Assembly: GCF_015714725.1 (NCBI RefSeq) | Contig: NZ_WBKM01000179.1 | Location: 1 to 64,000 of the forward strand | Source: Nostoc sp. WHI | Lineage (GTDB): Bacteria > Cyanobacteriota > Cyanobacteriia > Cyanobacteriales > Nostocaceae | DNA: 64,000 nt | Direction: 5' to 3' | Part shown: piece by piece, positions 9,358-18,067 of the stretch | How the letters are laid out: every line of letters begins with the position of its first letter | How positions within the stretch are numbered: the stretch's first letter is position 1 | Notes under the pieces: generated by a model | Told to the model about the DNA's origin: nothing | Seen by the model: only the letters and a program-made list of their open reading frames with translations | The model's database searches: none | Program-made: the position numbers and the translations under genes

Positions 9358-9693
9358 CTAACTCACTGCATATTCTGTAAACTGTCTCATAAAAGGAGAC
9401 TGAAAACCTAACACAATGTCTTCCTTGGGAACTCCCGCAGCTACCAAATTAGCTGCAATATCATCTTCTGTACCATTCCACTGAAGCCAAATTTTCCCAT
9501 TTTTAATATCAATATGAATAATACAACTATGTACCCAGTCTTGACCTTCCCACCCTACATGAACTATTTGATAATGGTCACGTTCTGGATCAAAAATTGT
9601 TTCAACTTCTATGTTGCCGTTAGCTGGTTTTTGCTCACTATAATCATGTAATATCTGTTGTACAAGCTGGCGATATCGAGTTAATTTATCCAT
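9358..9693 (-). CDS. XisI-family protein
   Basis: This 111-residue XisI-like protein (MDKLTRYRQLVQQIL, FDPERDHYQIVHVGWEGQDW, IVLGFQSPFMRQFTEYA) is encoded directly after xisH, with a 13-bp overlap that implies translational coupling. It differs considerably from the XisI at 5825, so the two are not recent duplicates. In Anabaena PCC 7120 XisHI assist fdxN element excision; the pair is widespread in cyanobacteria without such elements. No recombinase gene of the XisF type is present in the window. Confidence 0.92.
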   Translation of the reverse strand: MDKLTRYRQLVQQILHDYSEQKPANGNIEVETIFDPERDHYQIVHVGWEGQDWVHSCIIHIDIKNGKIWLQWNGTEDDIAANLVAAGVPKEDIVLGFQSPFMRQFTEYAVS

Positions 9694-10100
9694 TGGAAAA
9701 TCACCTCTTGCTCTACATCATAGATCAGCATTTTAACTTGATTTTCTGCTATCATCTCTTTGGGGAAATCAAGTTGAAAAAATGTTTTATAAGTTGTTAA
9801 AGGTACTGCTAAATACAAAACACGCTCCGGTTGCCGCCGTCGTAATGCACCTCTATAATTAATAAACTGTCCTAATGCTGTATGAAATTCTGAAATAGCA
9901 GACGACCTCTCTAAAAAACTTTTGACTTCGACTGCAATTTTTTGTCCTTCACGTTCTGCTGCAATCAGCTTTTGGGCGGCTAAATCAATCGAAAGGTTAA
10001 CTCCTCCCAAGCTCATTGTGAGTGGATCGTGAGTAATTTGCCAACCATCTTTGTGTAAAGCTGTTTTGACAACTTCATGAAAGACATGTTTAGCAGACAT
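9681..10100 (-). CDS. XisH-family protein
   Basis: The 139-residue protein starts AKHVFHEVVKTALHKDGWQITHDPL and contains LSIDLAAQKLIAAEREGQKIAVEVKSFLERSSAISEFHTALGQF. The D...E-V-K spacing is that of a PD-(D/E)XK nuclease-like core, which the XisH family is known to resemble. The rest (YLAVPLTTYKTFF) also matches XisH. It is the first gene of the xisHI pair, inserted between a duplicated higA segment and a bchH 3'-end fragment, in place of higB. Confidence 0.92.
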   Translation of the reverse strand: MSAKHVFHEVVKTALHKDGWQITHDPLTMSLGGVNLSIDLAAQKLIAAEREGQKIAVEVKSFLERSSAISEFHTALGQFINYRGALRRRQPERVLYLAVPLTTYKTFFQLDFPKEMIAENQVKMLIYDVEQEVIFQWIN

Positions 10101-10214
10101 ACATATCTATAATTATATATTTGATTTTCATTTAGCCGCATTCCATACAATTTGTCAAAACCGTTTTTTATGTAGGGACGTTTTATAAAAGGTCCCTACA
10201 TTTATGATTAGGGA

Positions 10215-10429
10215 TTATTCAATCCCTTCAATCCGGTCTTCAACTTCTTGGTACAACTCGCGCAGACGATCTAAATTCTCGTCGCTAGTCTTTCAATAAC
10301 AGCGTCCATTCACTTCCAACAAAGTTGATACAATCTTGCGGAAAGAATGGGGATTGAGGTTCAGCAACCGTTTCTGCATTTCTTCATCTTTGATGAAGGT
10401 TTCGTTAGTATCCTCATAAATCCAGTTAT
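10215..10429 (-). pseudogene. bchH 3'-end fragment (dead copy)
   Basis: This stretch is colinear, without net insertion or deletion, with the last 71 codons of bchH at 13548-13762 and differs by about a dozen substitutions. It keeps a stop codon (TAA instead of TAG), but a Trp codon in the GYWETSEDN region has become TGA (10293-10295), so it cannot encode the C-terminus. Homology ends abruptly at CCAGTTAT. With the higA copy to its left it forms the left half of a duplicated higA-to-bchH segment. Confidence 0.9.
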
Positions 10430-10540
10430 AGCAGTGGACAAAGCCGTTAGGACAAGTCGGCGGTAGACACCTTCAACAAGCGTACATTGTGAATTGATTT
10501 TTGTCCTAAGCTTCCTGTCCGTTGCTATATCTATAGCGCC

Positions 10541-11007
10541 AATGGAAGAGTGAGCGATCGCCTTGCAGAAAACCTTAAAAATAAGGCGTAGACGCGTAGC
10601 GGCTTGTCGTTAGACATCGCCTGTTGTGGAAGAGTGGTGCGTTAGCGTAGCTCACCGTAGGTATCGCCTTTCAGAAAAGCTCAAAAATAAAAGCGATCGC
10701 TTGTTGTGAAAGAGTAGTGCGATCGCTTTGCAGAAAACGTCAAAAATAAAGCGATCGCTTGTTATGGAAAAGTGTGCGATCGCCTTTCAGAAAACCTCAA
10801 AAACTAAGCGATCGCTTGTATGGAAGAGTGAGCGCGATCGCCTTGCAGAAAAACTCAAAAACAAAGCGATCGCCTTTATGGAAGATGTGCGATCGCCTTA
10901 CAGAAAACCTCTAAAATAAAGCGATCGCCTGTTGTGGAAGAGTTAATGCGATCGCCTTGCAGAAAACCTCAAAAACAAATGTTGTGAAGGAGTGAGCGAT
11001 CCCCTGT
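10541..11007. repeat. tandem array of HIP1-bearing units
   Basis: About seven and a half degenerate copies of a unit of roughly 57 bp. Each unit reads GGAAGAGTG, a HIP1 octamer, CTTGCAGAAAACCTCAAAAA, a few A/T bases, a second HIP1 octamer and TTGTTGT. The first two copies carry further small Nostoc repeats (GCGTAGACGCGTAGCGG and similar). The units are similar throughout with no unique spacers, so this is not a CRISPR array. Open frames through it are repeat artefacts. Single copies lie at 5735 and 6795. Confidence 0.9.
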
Positions 11008-11031
11008 TATAGTGATATTCACAGCAAGTCC

Positions 11032-11613
11032 CTAAGTTTCAGCAAGAATTGCATCTCTGATTATTTTAATATTCATTTGTAAATCTTGCTCTAATTCATT
11101 AGAAATTTTTTTCATTTTACCGAATAAATTATCATAACCGTCATTTAAGGATAACTCATAATAACAACTATAAAGTTTATCTATATCAAGAGAGTTATCA
11201 ATATTACTATCCCTTTCTTCAAGTCTTCTTTTCACCTCTTTCTTAGAAGCGCTAATTAAAAATGTCATTGTTGGGCAGACAATATTCATTTTTTTGATAA
11301 TATTGAGCATTAAATCATTATTTTGAGGATTAGCCAAATCTACATGAGTGATAAAAGTAGAATATATGAATCTATCAATCACATAAATTTTATTTTCGTC
11401 AGCCGTTTTTACAAAGTAACTATTTGAACAAATAAAGAATATAAATCTTTCAAAAATATCAGCATCCCAAAAATCTTTTATCATGCTTGTAAATGGACTG
11501 ACTGGGGATTTAATAAATTCAATATTGCTTTCATTTTTTAAGTCCTCTTTCAGATTTTGCCAAAGAGTTGTCTTTCCCGAACCATCAATTCCCTCAAAAA
11601 CTATTAGTTTCAT
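11032..11613 (-). CDS. thymidylate-kinase-like nucleotide kinase, viperin partner
   Basis: The 193-residue protein is a P-loop nucleoside-monophosphate kinase of the dTMP-kinase superfamily. Walker A is GIDGSGKTT (residues 8-16), the substrate/magnesium DR motif is VIDRF (Asp80-Arg81), and an Arg-rich lid KKEVKRRLEERDSN follows near residue 130. A housekeeping tmk would not be expected here and the protein is A+T-rich and divergent. Its position 110 bp downstream of the viperin gene, on the same strand, recalls the CMPK2-viperin pairing in vertebrates and the kinases found beside some prokaryotic viperins. Inference: it raises the NMP/NTP substrate for viperin. The exact base preference cannot be read from sequence. 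Confidence 0.85.
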   Translation of the reverse strand: MKLIVFEGIDGSGKTTLWQNLKEDLKNESNIEFIKSPVSPFTSMIKDFWDADIFERFIFFICSNSYFVKTADENKIYVIDRFIYSTFITHVDLANPQNNDLMLNIIKKMNIVCPTMTFLISASKKEVKRRLEERDSNIDNSLDIDKLYSCYYELSLNDGYDNLFGKMKKISNELEQDLQMNIKIIRDAILAET

Positions 11614-11627
11614 GTTTATAAAGCTTA

Positions 11628-11728
11628 TATAGCGGCGTGCAGTTGAGTGAGATACAAAAACAAAAACTTGGCTGAAATGATTTTACAGTAGGGACTTTGG
11701 TGTTCTCATTGAATCGATAACCGCTATA
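11628..11728. repeat. small inverted-repeat element (MITE-like)
   Basis: A 101-bp element bounded by TATAGCGG (11628-11635) and CCGCTATA (11721-11728). It fills almost the whole gap between viperin and the kinase, and the viperin stop codon lies within its right end. No target duplication is evident and I see no second copy in the window, so mobility is inferred from symmetry only. Confidence 0.5.
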
Positions 11729-12569
11729 ATGATATATATCTTTGATTGAATTTAATTTTATCAAATACAATTTGCTCAAAAGCTTTTTCAGTCCCTTGCT
11801 CCAAAATCCTCTCACTATAGATATAACCTTTATCATTTTCCGAGTTTTGATAAAATCTTCCCAAAGGATCAATCATAATGTAGGACTCTCTCATATCATC
11901 ATTATTCTCAGCAAAAACAAGTGTGCCTACTTTTTTATAATGAGTTTCTATAAAGTACTGATACTGCTCGTCGGTAATTCCAATTGTGTTGGGTTGGATA
12001 GGTAAAACTTTAAATATTTTCCACCTATCAGGATTAAGTTCATTGATTGATATGCTCATGTCCTCTTGCCAATTATGTCTATTGACTACAGTATTGATTT
12101 TTAATTTGCAGGGTAGTTTATTCAATTCTTCTATAAACTGTCTTATGTTATAATTGGGTTTATTTTTTGTATATCGCCCTATTTTGTGATTAGTTTCTGA
12201 ATTAAAAGAATCGATGCTTATCCCTACCATTGATATTTTTTGAAATAAATTACTTATTAAACTCGCTTTTAGAAGACTACCATTTGTGATAATGGATACT
12301 TCATAGCCAATATATAAAGCAATATCAACTATGTCAATTAAGTTTGCAACGAGAAGAGGTTCCCCTCCAGCAAAATTTAATCTAATAGATTTGAATGATT
12401 TTCTAAAATACCTGAATACATCCTCCAACATTAACTTCACCGAATCAACATTTCGATGTAATTCAGTGTTAAATTTTTCTTCAAGCCCATATTTGGCAAA
12501 ACAAAACTCACAAGAGTAATTGCAACGTTCTGTTAAATGATAATTTATAACCAAATTTCTCATATCCAT
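11724..12569 (-). CDS. prokaryotic viperin (radical SAM, ddhNTP synthase-like)
   Basis: The 281-residue protein aligns by eye with vertebrate viperin through most of its length. It has NYHLTERCNYSCEFCF with the radical-SAM Cys triad C16, C20, C23; LNFAGGEPLL (GGEP, residues 68-71); VSIITNGSLL; GISIDSFNSETN with HKIGR; then KINTVVNRHNWQEDM, LNPDRWKIFKVLPI and the ESYIMIDPLGRF block. These are viperin-specific, not just radical-SAM, motifs. Viperins convert a nucleoside triphosphate to its 3'-deoxy-3',4'-didehydro form, a chain terminator active against phage in bacteria. The usual RGG-x-Y/W tail is missing; the protein ends FNQRYISL where an inverted-repeat element begins. The nucleotide product is not predictable here. 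Confidence 0.92.
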   Translation of the reverse strand: MDMRNLVINYHLTERCNYSCEFCFAKYGLEEKFNTELHRNVDSVKLMLEDVFRYFRKSFKSIRLNFAGGEPLLVANLIDIVDIALYIGYEVSIITNGSLLKASLISNLFQKISMVGISIDSFNSETNHKIGRYTKNKPNYNIRQFIEELNKLPCKLKINTVVNRHNWQEDMSISINELNPDRWKIFKVLPIQPNTIGITDEQYQYFIETHYKKVGTLVFAENNDDMRESYIMIDPLGRFYQNSENDKGYIYSERILEQGTEKAFEQIVFDKIKFNQRYISL

Positions 12570-12782
12570 TTTTAGGAACCCCTAACTTAGCGCTTAAGTT
12601 CTTTTTAAGCTTTACACTTTAAGTATTCCCACAAATGAATCTGAATTAGCGATCTAATTAAACCTTTACATAAGTTTACACAGTTCGGTTTAATTGTGTC
12701 TACCTACTTACAACTTGCGTAGGCAATCCAAATTATCGCCGCTAGTCTAATGTGCCTCATACGTTATTGGTTATGTATAAAC

Positions 12783-13202
12783 ATTATTCAAAAAATAATT
12801 CTTCACAATTCCTTCTAAACCAATGTCGTGACTTGCTTATATTCTTCTTTATGGCTTTGCAAAGCATCCCAAAGATCAACTTTTTGCTGAAGATTAAGCC
12901 AAAGTCTTGGGCCATTTCCTAAAGCTTTACCAAGACGTATTGCTATATCTACTGTAATTGAGCTTTGACCACTAATAACTTCCTGAATTGTTTGATTAGA
13001 TACTCCTAAAATTTCTGCAAAATTTGCGGTATTAATATCTAAATCATCTAAAATATCTGCAATTACTTCGCCAGGATGTATTGGTCTTACTAATCTATCA
13101 TCAGTAATATCTTGCCAATTATCCATAATTAATACTTCTTACTTAATAATTTGGTCAACCTTATTTAGCATTGTCTAGCCAATTAAGATCATATCAACAC
13201 AG
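12783..13202. repeat. right copy of duplicated higA segment
   Basis: Direct repeat of 8885-9304 (constant 3898-bp offset, no net indels). In this copy the segment runs on into an intact higB and then bchH, so it appears to be the ancestral arrangement. Confidence 0.9.
12815..13126 (-). CDS. higA: HigA-type antitoxin
   Basis: This is the 103-residue HigA antitoxin (XRE-type helix-turn-helix, IHPGEVIADIL start) of the intact pair with the HigB encoded 79 bp upstream. Toxin-first order is the usual arrangement for higBA. It differs from the orphan copy at 8917 by only a few residues (for example R versus K after DRLV, and AEIL versus ADIL). HigA proteins neutralise HigB and repress the operon promoter. 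Confidence 0.92.
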   Translation of the reverse strand: MDNWQDITDDRLVRPIHPGEVIADILDDLDINTANFAEILGVSNQTIQEVISGQSSITVDIAIRLGKALGNGPRLWLNLQQKVDLWDALQSHKEEYKQVTTLV

Positions 13203-13205
13203 GAC

Positions 13206-13484
13206 TTAATGATAATCTTCAAGATTGACATCATAAGCATTACCATCTTCAAACCTAAAAGTTATACGCCAGTTTGCTGATACCTTAATTGACCAAGTTC
13301 CTTTCCTGTCTCCTTTTAATTCATGTAAATCATAACCCGGTAATTTAATATCTTCTACAATTAACGCTGAGTCTATAACTTCAAGTCTGATTCTAATTTT
13401 CTTTTCTAAGTTTACAGGAACTCCTTTATTAAAATTTTCTCTAAATAAATTTTCTAATGCTTTCTTTTGAAATGTTTGAATCAT
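13206..13484 (-). CDS. higB: HigB/RelE-type toxin
   Basis: The 92-residue protein fits the HigB branch of the RelE superfamily: an N-terminal helical part, PGYDLHELKGDRKGTWSIKVSANWRITFRF with the basic and aromatic residues used for ribosome-dependent mRNA cleavage, and a short acidic tail. It is the first gene of the higBA operon, located between bchH and higA on the same strand. In the duplicated segment at 8885-10429 this gene is absent and xisHI takes its place. Confidence 0.92.
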   Translation of the reverse strand: MIQTFQKKALENLFRENFNKGVPVNLEKKIRIRLEVIDSALIVEDIKLPGYDLHELKGDRKGTWSIKVSANWRITFRFEDGNAYDVNLEDYH

Positions 13485-13547
13485 TTATATTTCATTTTTT
13501 AACCTTATCTCGTTGTTAAGGCAGGCTTTATGCCTGCCTATGTATTC

Positions 13548-16500
13548 CTATTCTATCCCTTCAATCCGGTCTTCAACCTCTTGGTACAACTCGCGCAGAC
13601 GATCTAAATTATCCTCGCTAGTCTCCCAATAACCGCGTCCATTCATTTCCAACAAAGTTGATACAATCTTGCGGAAAGAATGGGGGTTGAGATTCAGCAA
13701 CCGCTTCTGCATTTCTTCATCTTTGATGAAGGTTTCGTTAGTATCCTCATAAATCCAGTTATCCACAGCGCCAGCAGTCGCACTCCAACCTGTTGTATTC
13801 ACCAACCGCTTGGAGAGTTCGCGCACACCTTCGTAACCGTGAGATAGCATCCCCTCGTACCATTTGGGATTTAACAACTTAGTACGCGCATCCAAACGCA
13901 CGGTTTCTGATAATGTCCGCACTTGGGCGTTAGCTGTGGTTGTATCTGCAATATAAGATGCTGGTTTTTTACCATCACCGCGTAGACTTGCCACAAGCTT
14001 AGTAGGATCTGAATCAAAATAGTGGGAAACGTCCGTTAAGCTAATCTCGGAAGAATCGAGATTTTGGAAAGTTGCATCAGCAGTTTTCAATGTACTTTCA
14101 AAAATCTGCCGGGATTCGTCCATGATTCCGGGGTTATCGGAATTGAAAGAGAAGGATTTTCGGTTGAGATACATTTCCTGCAACTCGGCTTCGCTATCCC
14201 AAGTGCTGTTTTCTACCGCCAAGTTGATATTTGACGAGTAGGAACCAGAAGCATTGGAAAAGACGCGTGTCGCTGCTTGACGCAGATTAATCCCCATTTC
14301 TTCAGCTTGTTGCAAAGCGTGTTTGCGAACAAAGTTCATATCTAAGGGTTCATCCGCCTCAGCTGCCATTTTCACCCCTTGGTCTAGCAGGTTCATTTGA
14401 TTGATGAACAAGTCGCGGAAGACACCGGAACAGTTGATTACTACATCAATTCTGGGTCGTCCCAACTCTTCTAGAGAGATCAATTCCAATTTGTTCACCC
14501 GTCCCAAGGCATCGGGAACCGGACGCACGCCCACCATCCACATAATTTGTGCTAGGGATTCGCCGTAAGTTTTGATGTTATCGGTTCCCCAGAGGACACA
14601 GGCGATGGTTTCTGGCCATTTACCTTCGTTTTCTGACTTATTGCGGATTAAAAGCCTGTCTACGACGATTTTGGCTGATTGGATTGCTGCTGTTGTTGGG
14701 ATGGATTGCGGATCTAAAGCATGGATATTCTTACCCGTGGGCAATACATCAGGGTTGCGGATGGGATCACCACCAGGGCCAGGTAGGATGTACTGGCCTT
14801 CTAAGCCTTTGAGTAATGCTCCTAGTTCGTTGTCGGCACAAACTTGCTGGAGGCAGAATTCCAAATACTCAAATAGGGGTTTGAGTGTGGCTGTGTCAAC
14901 TTTGGGATAACCTGCTTTATGCAATGATTCTACCCAAGGCTCTTTTTTCCCCATGTTGAAGAAATTCAACCGGGAAACTAGAGAAACTCGCCCTTCTGCG
15001 TCGATTTGCTCTTGGACAAGGGCGCTAACTGCTGCACGGGTTGCCAAGGTGATATCTTGCAATAACTGGACATCTTCTAAAATGCCTCGATCGCTAGTTT
15101 GGTAAATATCGTCAATGTTACGCCCAATGCTGTTAGCGATAATTCCCGGCAAGCCTTGAAGTCCTTCTTCCTGACGATCTAGACTAGCAATGTTCACCAG
15201 AGTTGCGATCGCTTCTTCTGCACTTGGCGGTTTACCAATGACGTGCAACCCACAAGGCAATAACCGCGACTCAATTTCCATCAACTTGCGGTAGACGTTG
15301 CCAACAATATTATCGCGATCGTCGGCACTCATGTCTCTGGCATCGGTTTCTGGCAGGTTAATATCCTTATCCAGATTCACGATCCGGCATTTATCCATGA
15401 TGCTGTTGACAATGGAAACACCGCGTCCACTATCTTTTAAGGTTTGGTAGGAAGCAATCAACTCGCTGAGTTCCTTCAAACCTTTATACAAACCTGCATT
15501 TTCTGCCGGCGGTGTCAAGTAAGAAATTGTTTCGGCATAACTCCGACGTTTGGCAATTGTCGCCTCACTCGGATTATTCGCTGCGTAGTAATACAAGTTG
15601 GGAATTGAGCCAATTAAGTTATCTGGATAACAATCACCAGACATCCCCATCTGTTTACCTGGCATGAATTCCAAGGAACCATGTGTACCAAAGTGCAGCA
15701 CTGCATCAGCTTTCCAAACTTGCTCTAGGTAAGTGTAGTAGGCAGCAAAACCGTGGTGAGGACTCGCTGAACGGGAGAATAACAGCCGCATCGGATCGCC
15801 TTCATAACCAAATGTGGGCTGTACACCGATGAAGACGTTACCAAATTGCTTACCATAAATCAGCAGGTTTTGCCCGTCGCTGTTGAGATGTCCGGGAGGT
15901 GGGCCCCAGTTTTCTTCTAAACGTTGAGAGTAAGGGGTCAGTGCCTCATACTCAGGAACCGACATTTTATAAGCAACGTTGAGTTCAGGGCTGTTGTACT
16001 GCGCTTGGGCGTCGTGGATGACTTCTTGCAGCAGCGCTTCGGCAGATTCTGGCAATTCTGGCAAGTCGTAACCGTTATTTTTCATTGCTCTCATCACCTC
16101 GTAGATGGAGCCGAATACATCCAAGTAAGCGGCGGTTCCGACGTTGCCTTTATCTGGCGGGAAGCTGAAAACGGTGATGGCAACTTTTTTATCCAGCTTC
16201 GGCTTGCGGCGGAGGTTAGCCCATTTTAAGGCGCGTTCGGCCACAGTTTCAACCCGATCGCGCAGTGCGATCGCTTTCCCTGTTATCCCATCCCTACCTG
16301 ATAATACAATCGGCTCAATTGCCCCATCCAATTCGGGAATTGCAATTTGCAAAGCTACTTGAATTGGATGTAACCCTAAATCGCTATCCATCCACTCTTC
16401 TGTGGTTTGGAAAACTAAGGGTAATGCCACCATGTAAGGACGGTTTAACCGTTTGAGCGCCTCAATTGCTTTGGGATGATCTTGTCTGGCTGGGCCACCT

Positions 16501-17534
16501 ACTAAAGCAAAACCAGTCAGCGAGATCACTGCATCTACTAACTGTGTGTTGGTATTTGGTTCGTAGAAGTAGGCATCCACAGGTTTGGAGAAATCCAAAC
16601 CACCGGCAAAAACAGGTAATACCCGTGCGCCTAGTGCTTCCAACTCTTGCACCATTGCTACATAATGGGCATCATCCCCTGTCACTAGGTGAGTGCGTTG
16701 CAATACTAATCCAACACAAGGAGCTAAGGGATCTTTGAGATCATTAGAAATATCCTTGCGAGATGTATACCAATTGAGGTACTCTCTAACATCCTCAAAC
16801 ATATTGGGAGCCAAAGGATGCCAAATCCCTAAATCGGGATAAACCACCGGCTGTTGATATGTAGAAGGTGCAAAATTTTGTTTCTCTAAACCTTTAAATA
16901 CGTATTTATCAGCTAGCATCAACAAGAAGTTTTCCAGGTTTTCTGGAGAACCACCTAGCCAATACTGAAAACTGAGCATGAAATTTCGGGCATCCTGTGC
17001 TTTTTCCATTGGTAGGAACTTCAGCACTTGCGGTAGTGTTCGCAAAAGCTTTAGCATCCCATCTTGGAATCCCGCACCTGATTTTTCTTTACGTTTCCGC
17101 ATGAATTGCGCGATCGCACTTTTTGACTGACCCAACTGTGCTAGAGAAAAGCTGCCCATTTTACTTAGGCGCATGACTTCTGGCATGGAGGGAAAGACAA
17201 CGGAAACGTCTAGATGCTCGCGGTGTGGTTCTACTGCTGCTACTACTTTCTGTGCTAAGTCTTCGATGAAAATGAGGGAAGCGATGAAGATATTCGCACT
17301 CTCAATTTCTCGTTTGAACTCCTCATAGTTCTCTGGGTCGCGGAGTTCCTCAATCAAGTACCCACTAATTTCAATCGCCAAGTTAGGATTGTTCGCGTTA
17401 ATCGTGCGAACAGCTTGCGACAATGCACTCTGGTACTGAGACTCTAGCACGACATAGACCACCTTGATTAAATTACGTCCGCGTAAGTCATCAGGCGCAA
17501 TGTGTCTAATGGTGGACTTGACGTGTGTGAACAT
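13548..17534 (-). CDS. bchH: magnesium chelatase subunit H
   Basis: The large (1328-residue) porphyrin-binding subunit of magnesium chelatase inserts Mg2+ into protoporphyrin IX with subunits I and D, committing it to chlorophyll. The length and blocks such as [22 protein letters not shown] (N-terminal domain), [22 protein letters not shown] (near residue 620) and [22 protein letters not shown] (near 1035) are characteristic of BchH/ChlH of the CobN/BchH family. The start at 17534 begins the usual N-terminus. It is monocistronic or leads into higBA, 63 bp downstream. Its last 71 codons are duplicated as a pseudogene at 10215. Confidence 0.97.
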   Translation of the reverse strand: MFTHVKSTIRHIAPDDLRGRNLIKVVYVVLESQYQSALSQAVRTINANNPNLAIEISGYLIEELRDPENYEEFKREIESANIFIASLIFIEDLAQKVVAAVEPHREHLDVSVVFPSMPEVMRLSKMGSFSLAQLGQSKSAIAQFMRKRKEKSGAGFQDGMLKLLRTLPQVLKFLPMEKAQDARNFMLSFQYWLGGSPENLENFLLMLADKYVFKGLEKQNFAPSTYQQPVVYPDLGIWHPLAPNMFEDVREYLNWYTSRKDISNDLKDPLAPCVGLVLQRTHLVTGDDAHYVAMVQELEALGARVLPVFAGGLDFSKPVDAYFYEPNTNTQLVDAVISLTGFALVGGPARQDHPKAIEALKRLNRPYMVALPLVFQTTEEWMDSDLGLHPIQVALQIAIPELDGAIEPIVLSGRDGITGKAIALRDRVETVAERALKWANLRRKPKLDKKVAITVFSFPPDKGNVGTAAYLDVFGSIYEVMRAMKNNGYDLPELPESAEALLQEVIHDAQAQYNSPELNVAYKMSVPEYEALTPYSQRLEENWGPPPGHLNSDGQNLLIYGKQFGNVFIGVQPTFGYEGDPMRLLFSRSASPHHGFAAYYTYLEQVWKADAVLHFGTHGSLEFMPGKQMGMSGDCYPDNLIGSIPNLYYYAANNPSEATIAKRRSYAETISYLTPPAENAGLYKGLKELSELIASYQTLKDSGRGVSIVNSIMDKCRIVNLDKDINLPETDARDMSADDRDNIVGNVYRKLMEIESRLLPCGLHVIGKPPSAEEAIATLVNIASLDRQEEGLQGLPGIIANSIGRNIDDIYQTSDRGILEDVQLLQDITLATRAAVSALVQEQIDAEGRVSLVSRLNFFNMGKKEPWVESLHKAGYPKVDTATLKPLFEYLEFCLQQVCADNELGALLKGLEGQYILPGPGGDPIRNPDVLPTGKNIHALDPQSIPTTAAIQSAKIVVDRLLIRNKSENEGKWPETIACVLWGTDNIKTYGESLAQIMWMVGVRPVPDALGRVNKLELISLEELGRPRIDVVINCSGVFRDLFINQMNLLDQGVKMAAEADEPLDMNFVRKHALQQAEEMGINLRQAATRVFSNASGSYSSNINLAVENSTWDSEAELQEMYLNRKSFSFNSDNPGIMDESRQIFESTLKTADATFQNLDSSEISLTDVSHYFDSDPTKLVASLRGDGKKPASYIADTTTANAQVRTLSETVRLDARTKLLNPKWYEGMLSHGYEGVRELSKRLVNTTGWSATAGAVDNWIYEDTNETFIKDEEMQKRLLNLNPHSFRKIVSTLLEMNGRGYWETSEDNLDRLRELYQEVEDRIEGIE

Positions 17535-17576
17535 GCTTCTTCGGCTCCTTTGATGCGTGTTCTCTACTGGAAGTTA

Positions 17577-17596
17577 TTGGCGGCATCAGCCGCCAA
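17577..17596. promoter_or_regulatory. perfect hairpin in the bchH leader
   Basis: TTGGCGGC and GCCGCCAA around a 4-nt ATCA loop lie 43-62 bp upstream of the bchH start. The stem can be extended through a bulge (AAGTTA / TACTT). It could form in the leader transcript or mark an upstream boundary. No direct evidence for a regulator. Confidence 0.45.
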
Positions 17597-18067
17597 AGGT
17601 TACTTCTAAATCTTTAGGCAATATGTGTTTTCTATCAGAAAACACTTACCCACTGGGCATTTTATCGTCTATCTGACACAAATCGATATAAAAAACGAAA
17701 TATTTCTTTGTAATTATTTACTGTGTATAAAAGTAATTACTCACACTAATGTAAATTTTTTGTAATATTATTTTTAATAGTTAAATAGTTATTTAAAGAT
17801 ACTATTTACAAAACAAAACCCGCACAAGCGGGTTGATTAAGTATTTTTTACAGTGCGATCGCAGCTTTTGTGAGTCTAGCCTTAATCTTCTAGGGTAAGG
17901 GAACTTTGGCGTATCCTCCGAGGAAGCAAGCTACGCATAGCACAAAGCATTGGCTAGAGAAACCGGATTTATTTCAGATTAAATTTAGAGAATCTCAACA
18001 CTATAAAGTAAAACCCCGATTTTTTTGAGGAGAATGAGCTAACAGATTACTTACTTTCTAACTTTTT
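17597..18067. other. gene-free stretch upstream of bchH
   Basis: A+T-rich region between bchH and the AAA+ operon end. It contains the terminator at 17817, a HIP1-like site near 17855 and a short Nostoc repeat (GGAAGCAAGCTACGC, about 17922-17936). The bchH promoter must lie here, but I cannot identify one confidently. Confidence 0.6.
17817..17834 (-). terminator. terminator of the AAA+ operon
   Basis: Seven-base stem AACCCGC / GCGGGTT with an ACAA loop. On the minus strand it is followed by a T-rich run (TTTTGTTTTGT), so it would stop leftward transcription from the operon ending at 18068. It lies about 230 bp past that stop. Confidence 0.6.

Noticed and set aside
10728-10919. 63-codon plus-strand frame
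   Set aside because: It is entirely inside the HIP1-bearing tandem array; the peptide just repeats the same unit, so it is a repeat artefact.
10541-11007. Possible CRISPR array
   Set aside because: The whole unit including the spacer is repeated with similar drift; there are no unique spacers, and no cas genes are in the window.
11594-11872. 92-codon frame between kinase and viperin
   Set aside because: It overlaps the viperin gene 3' end and the inverted-repeat element in another frame, with no motif.
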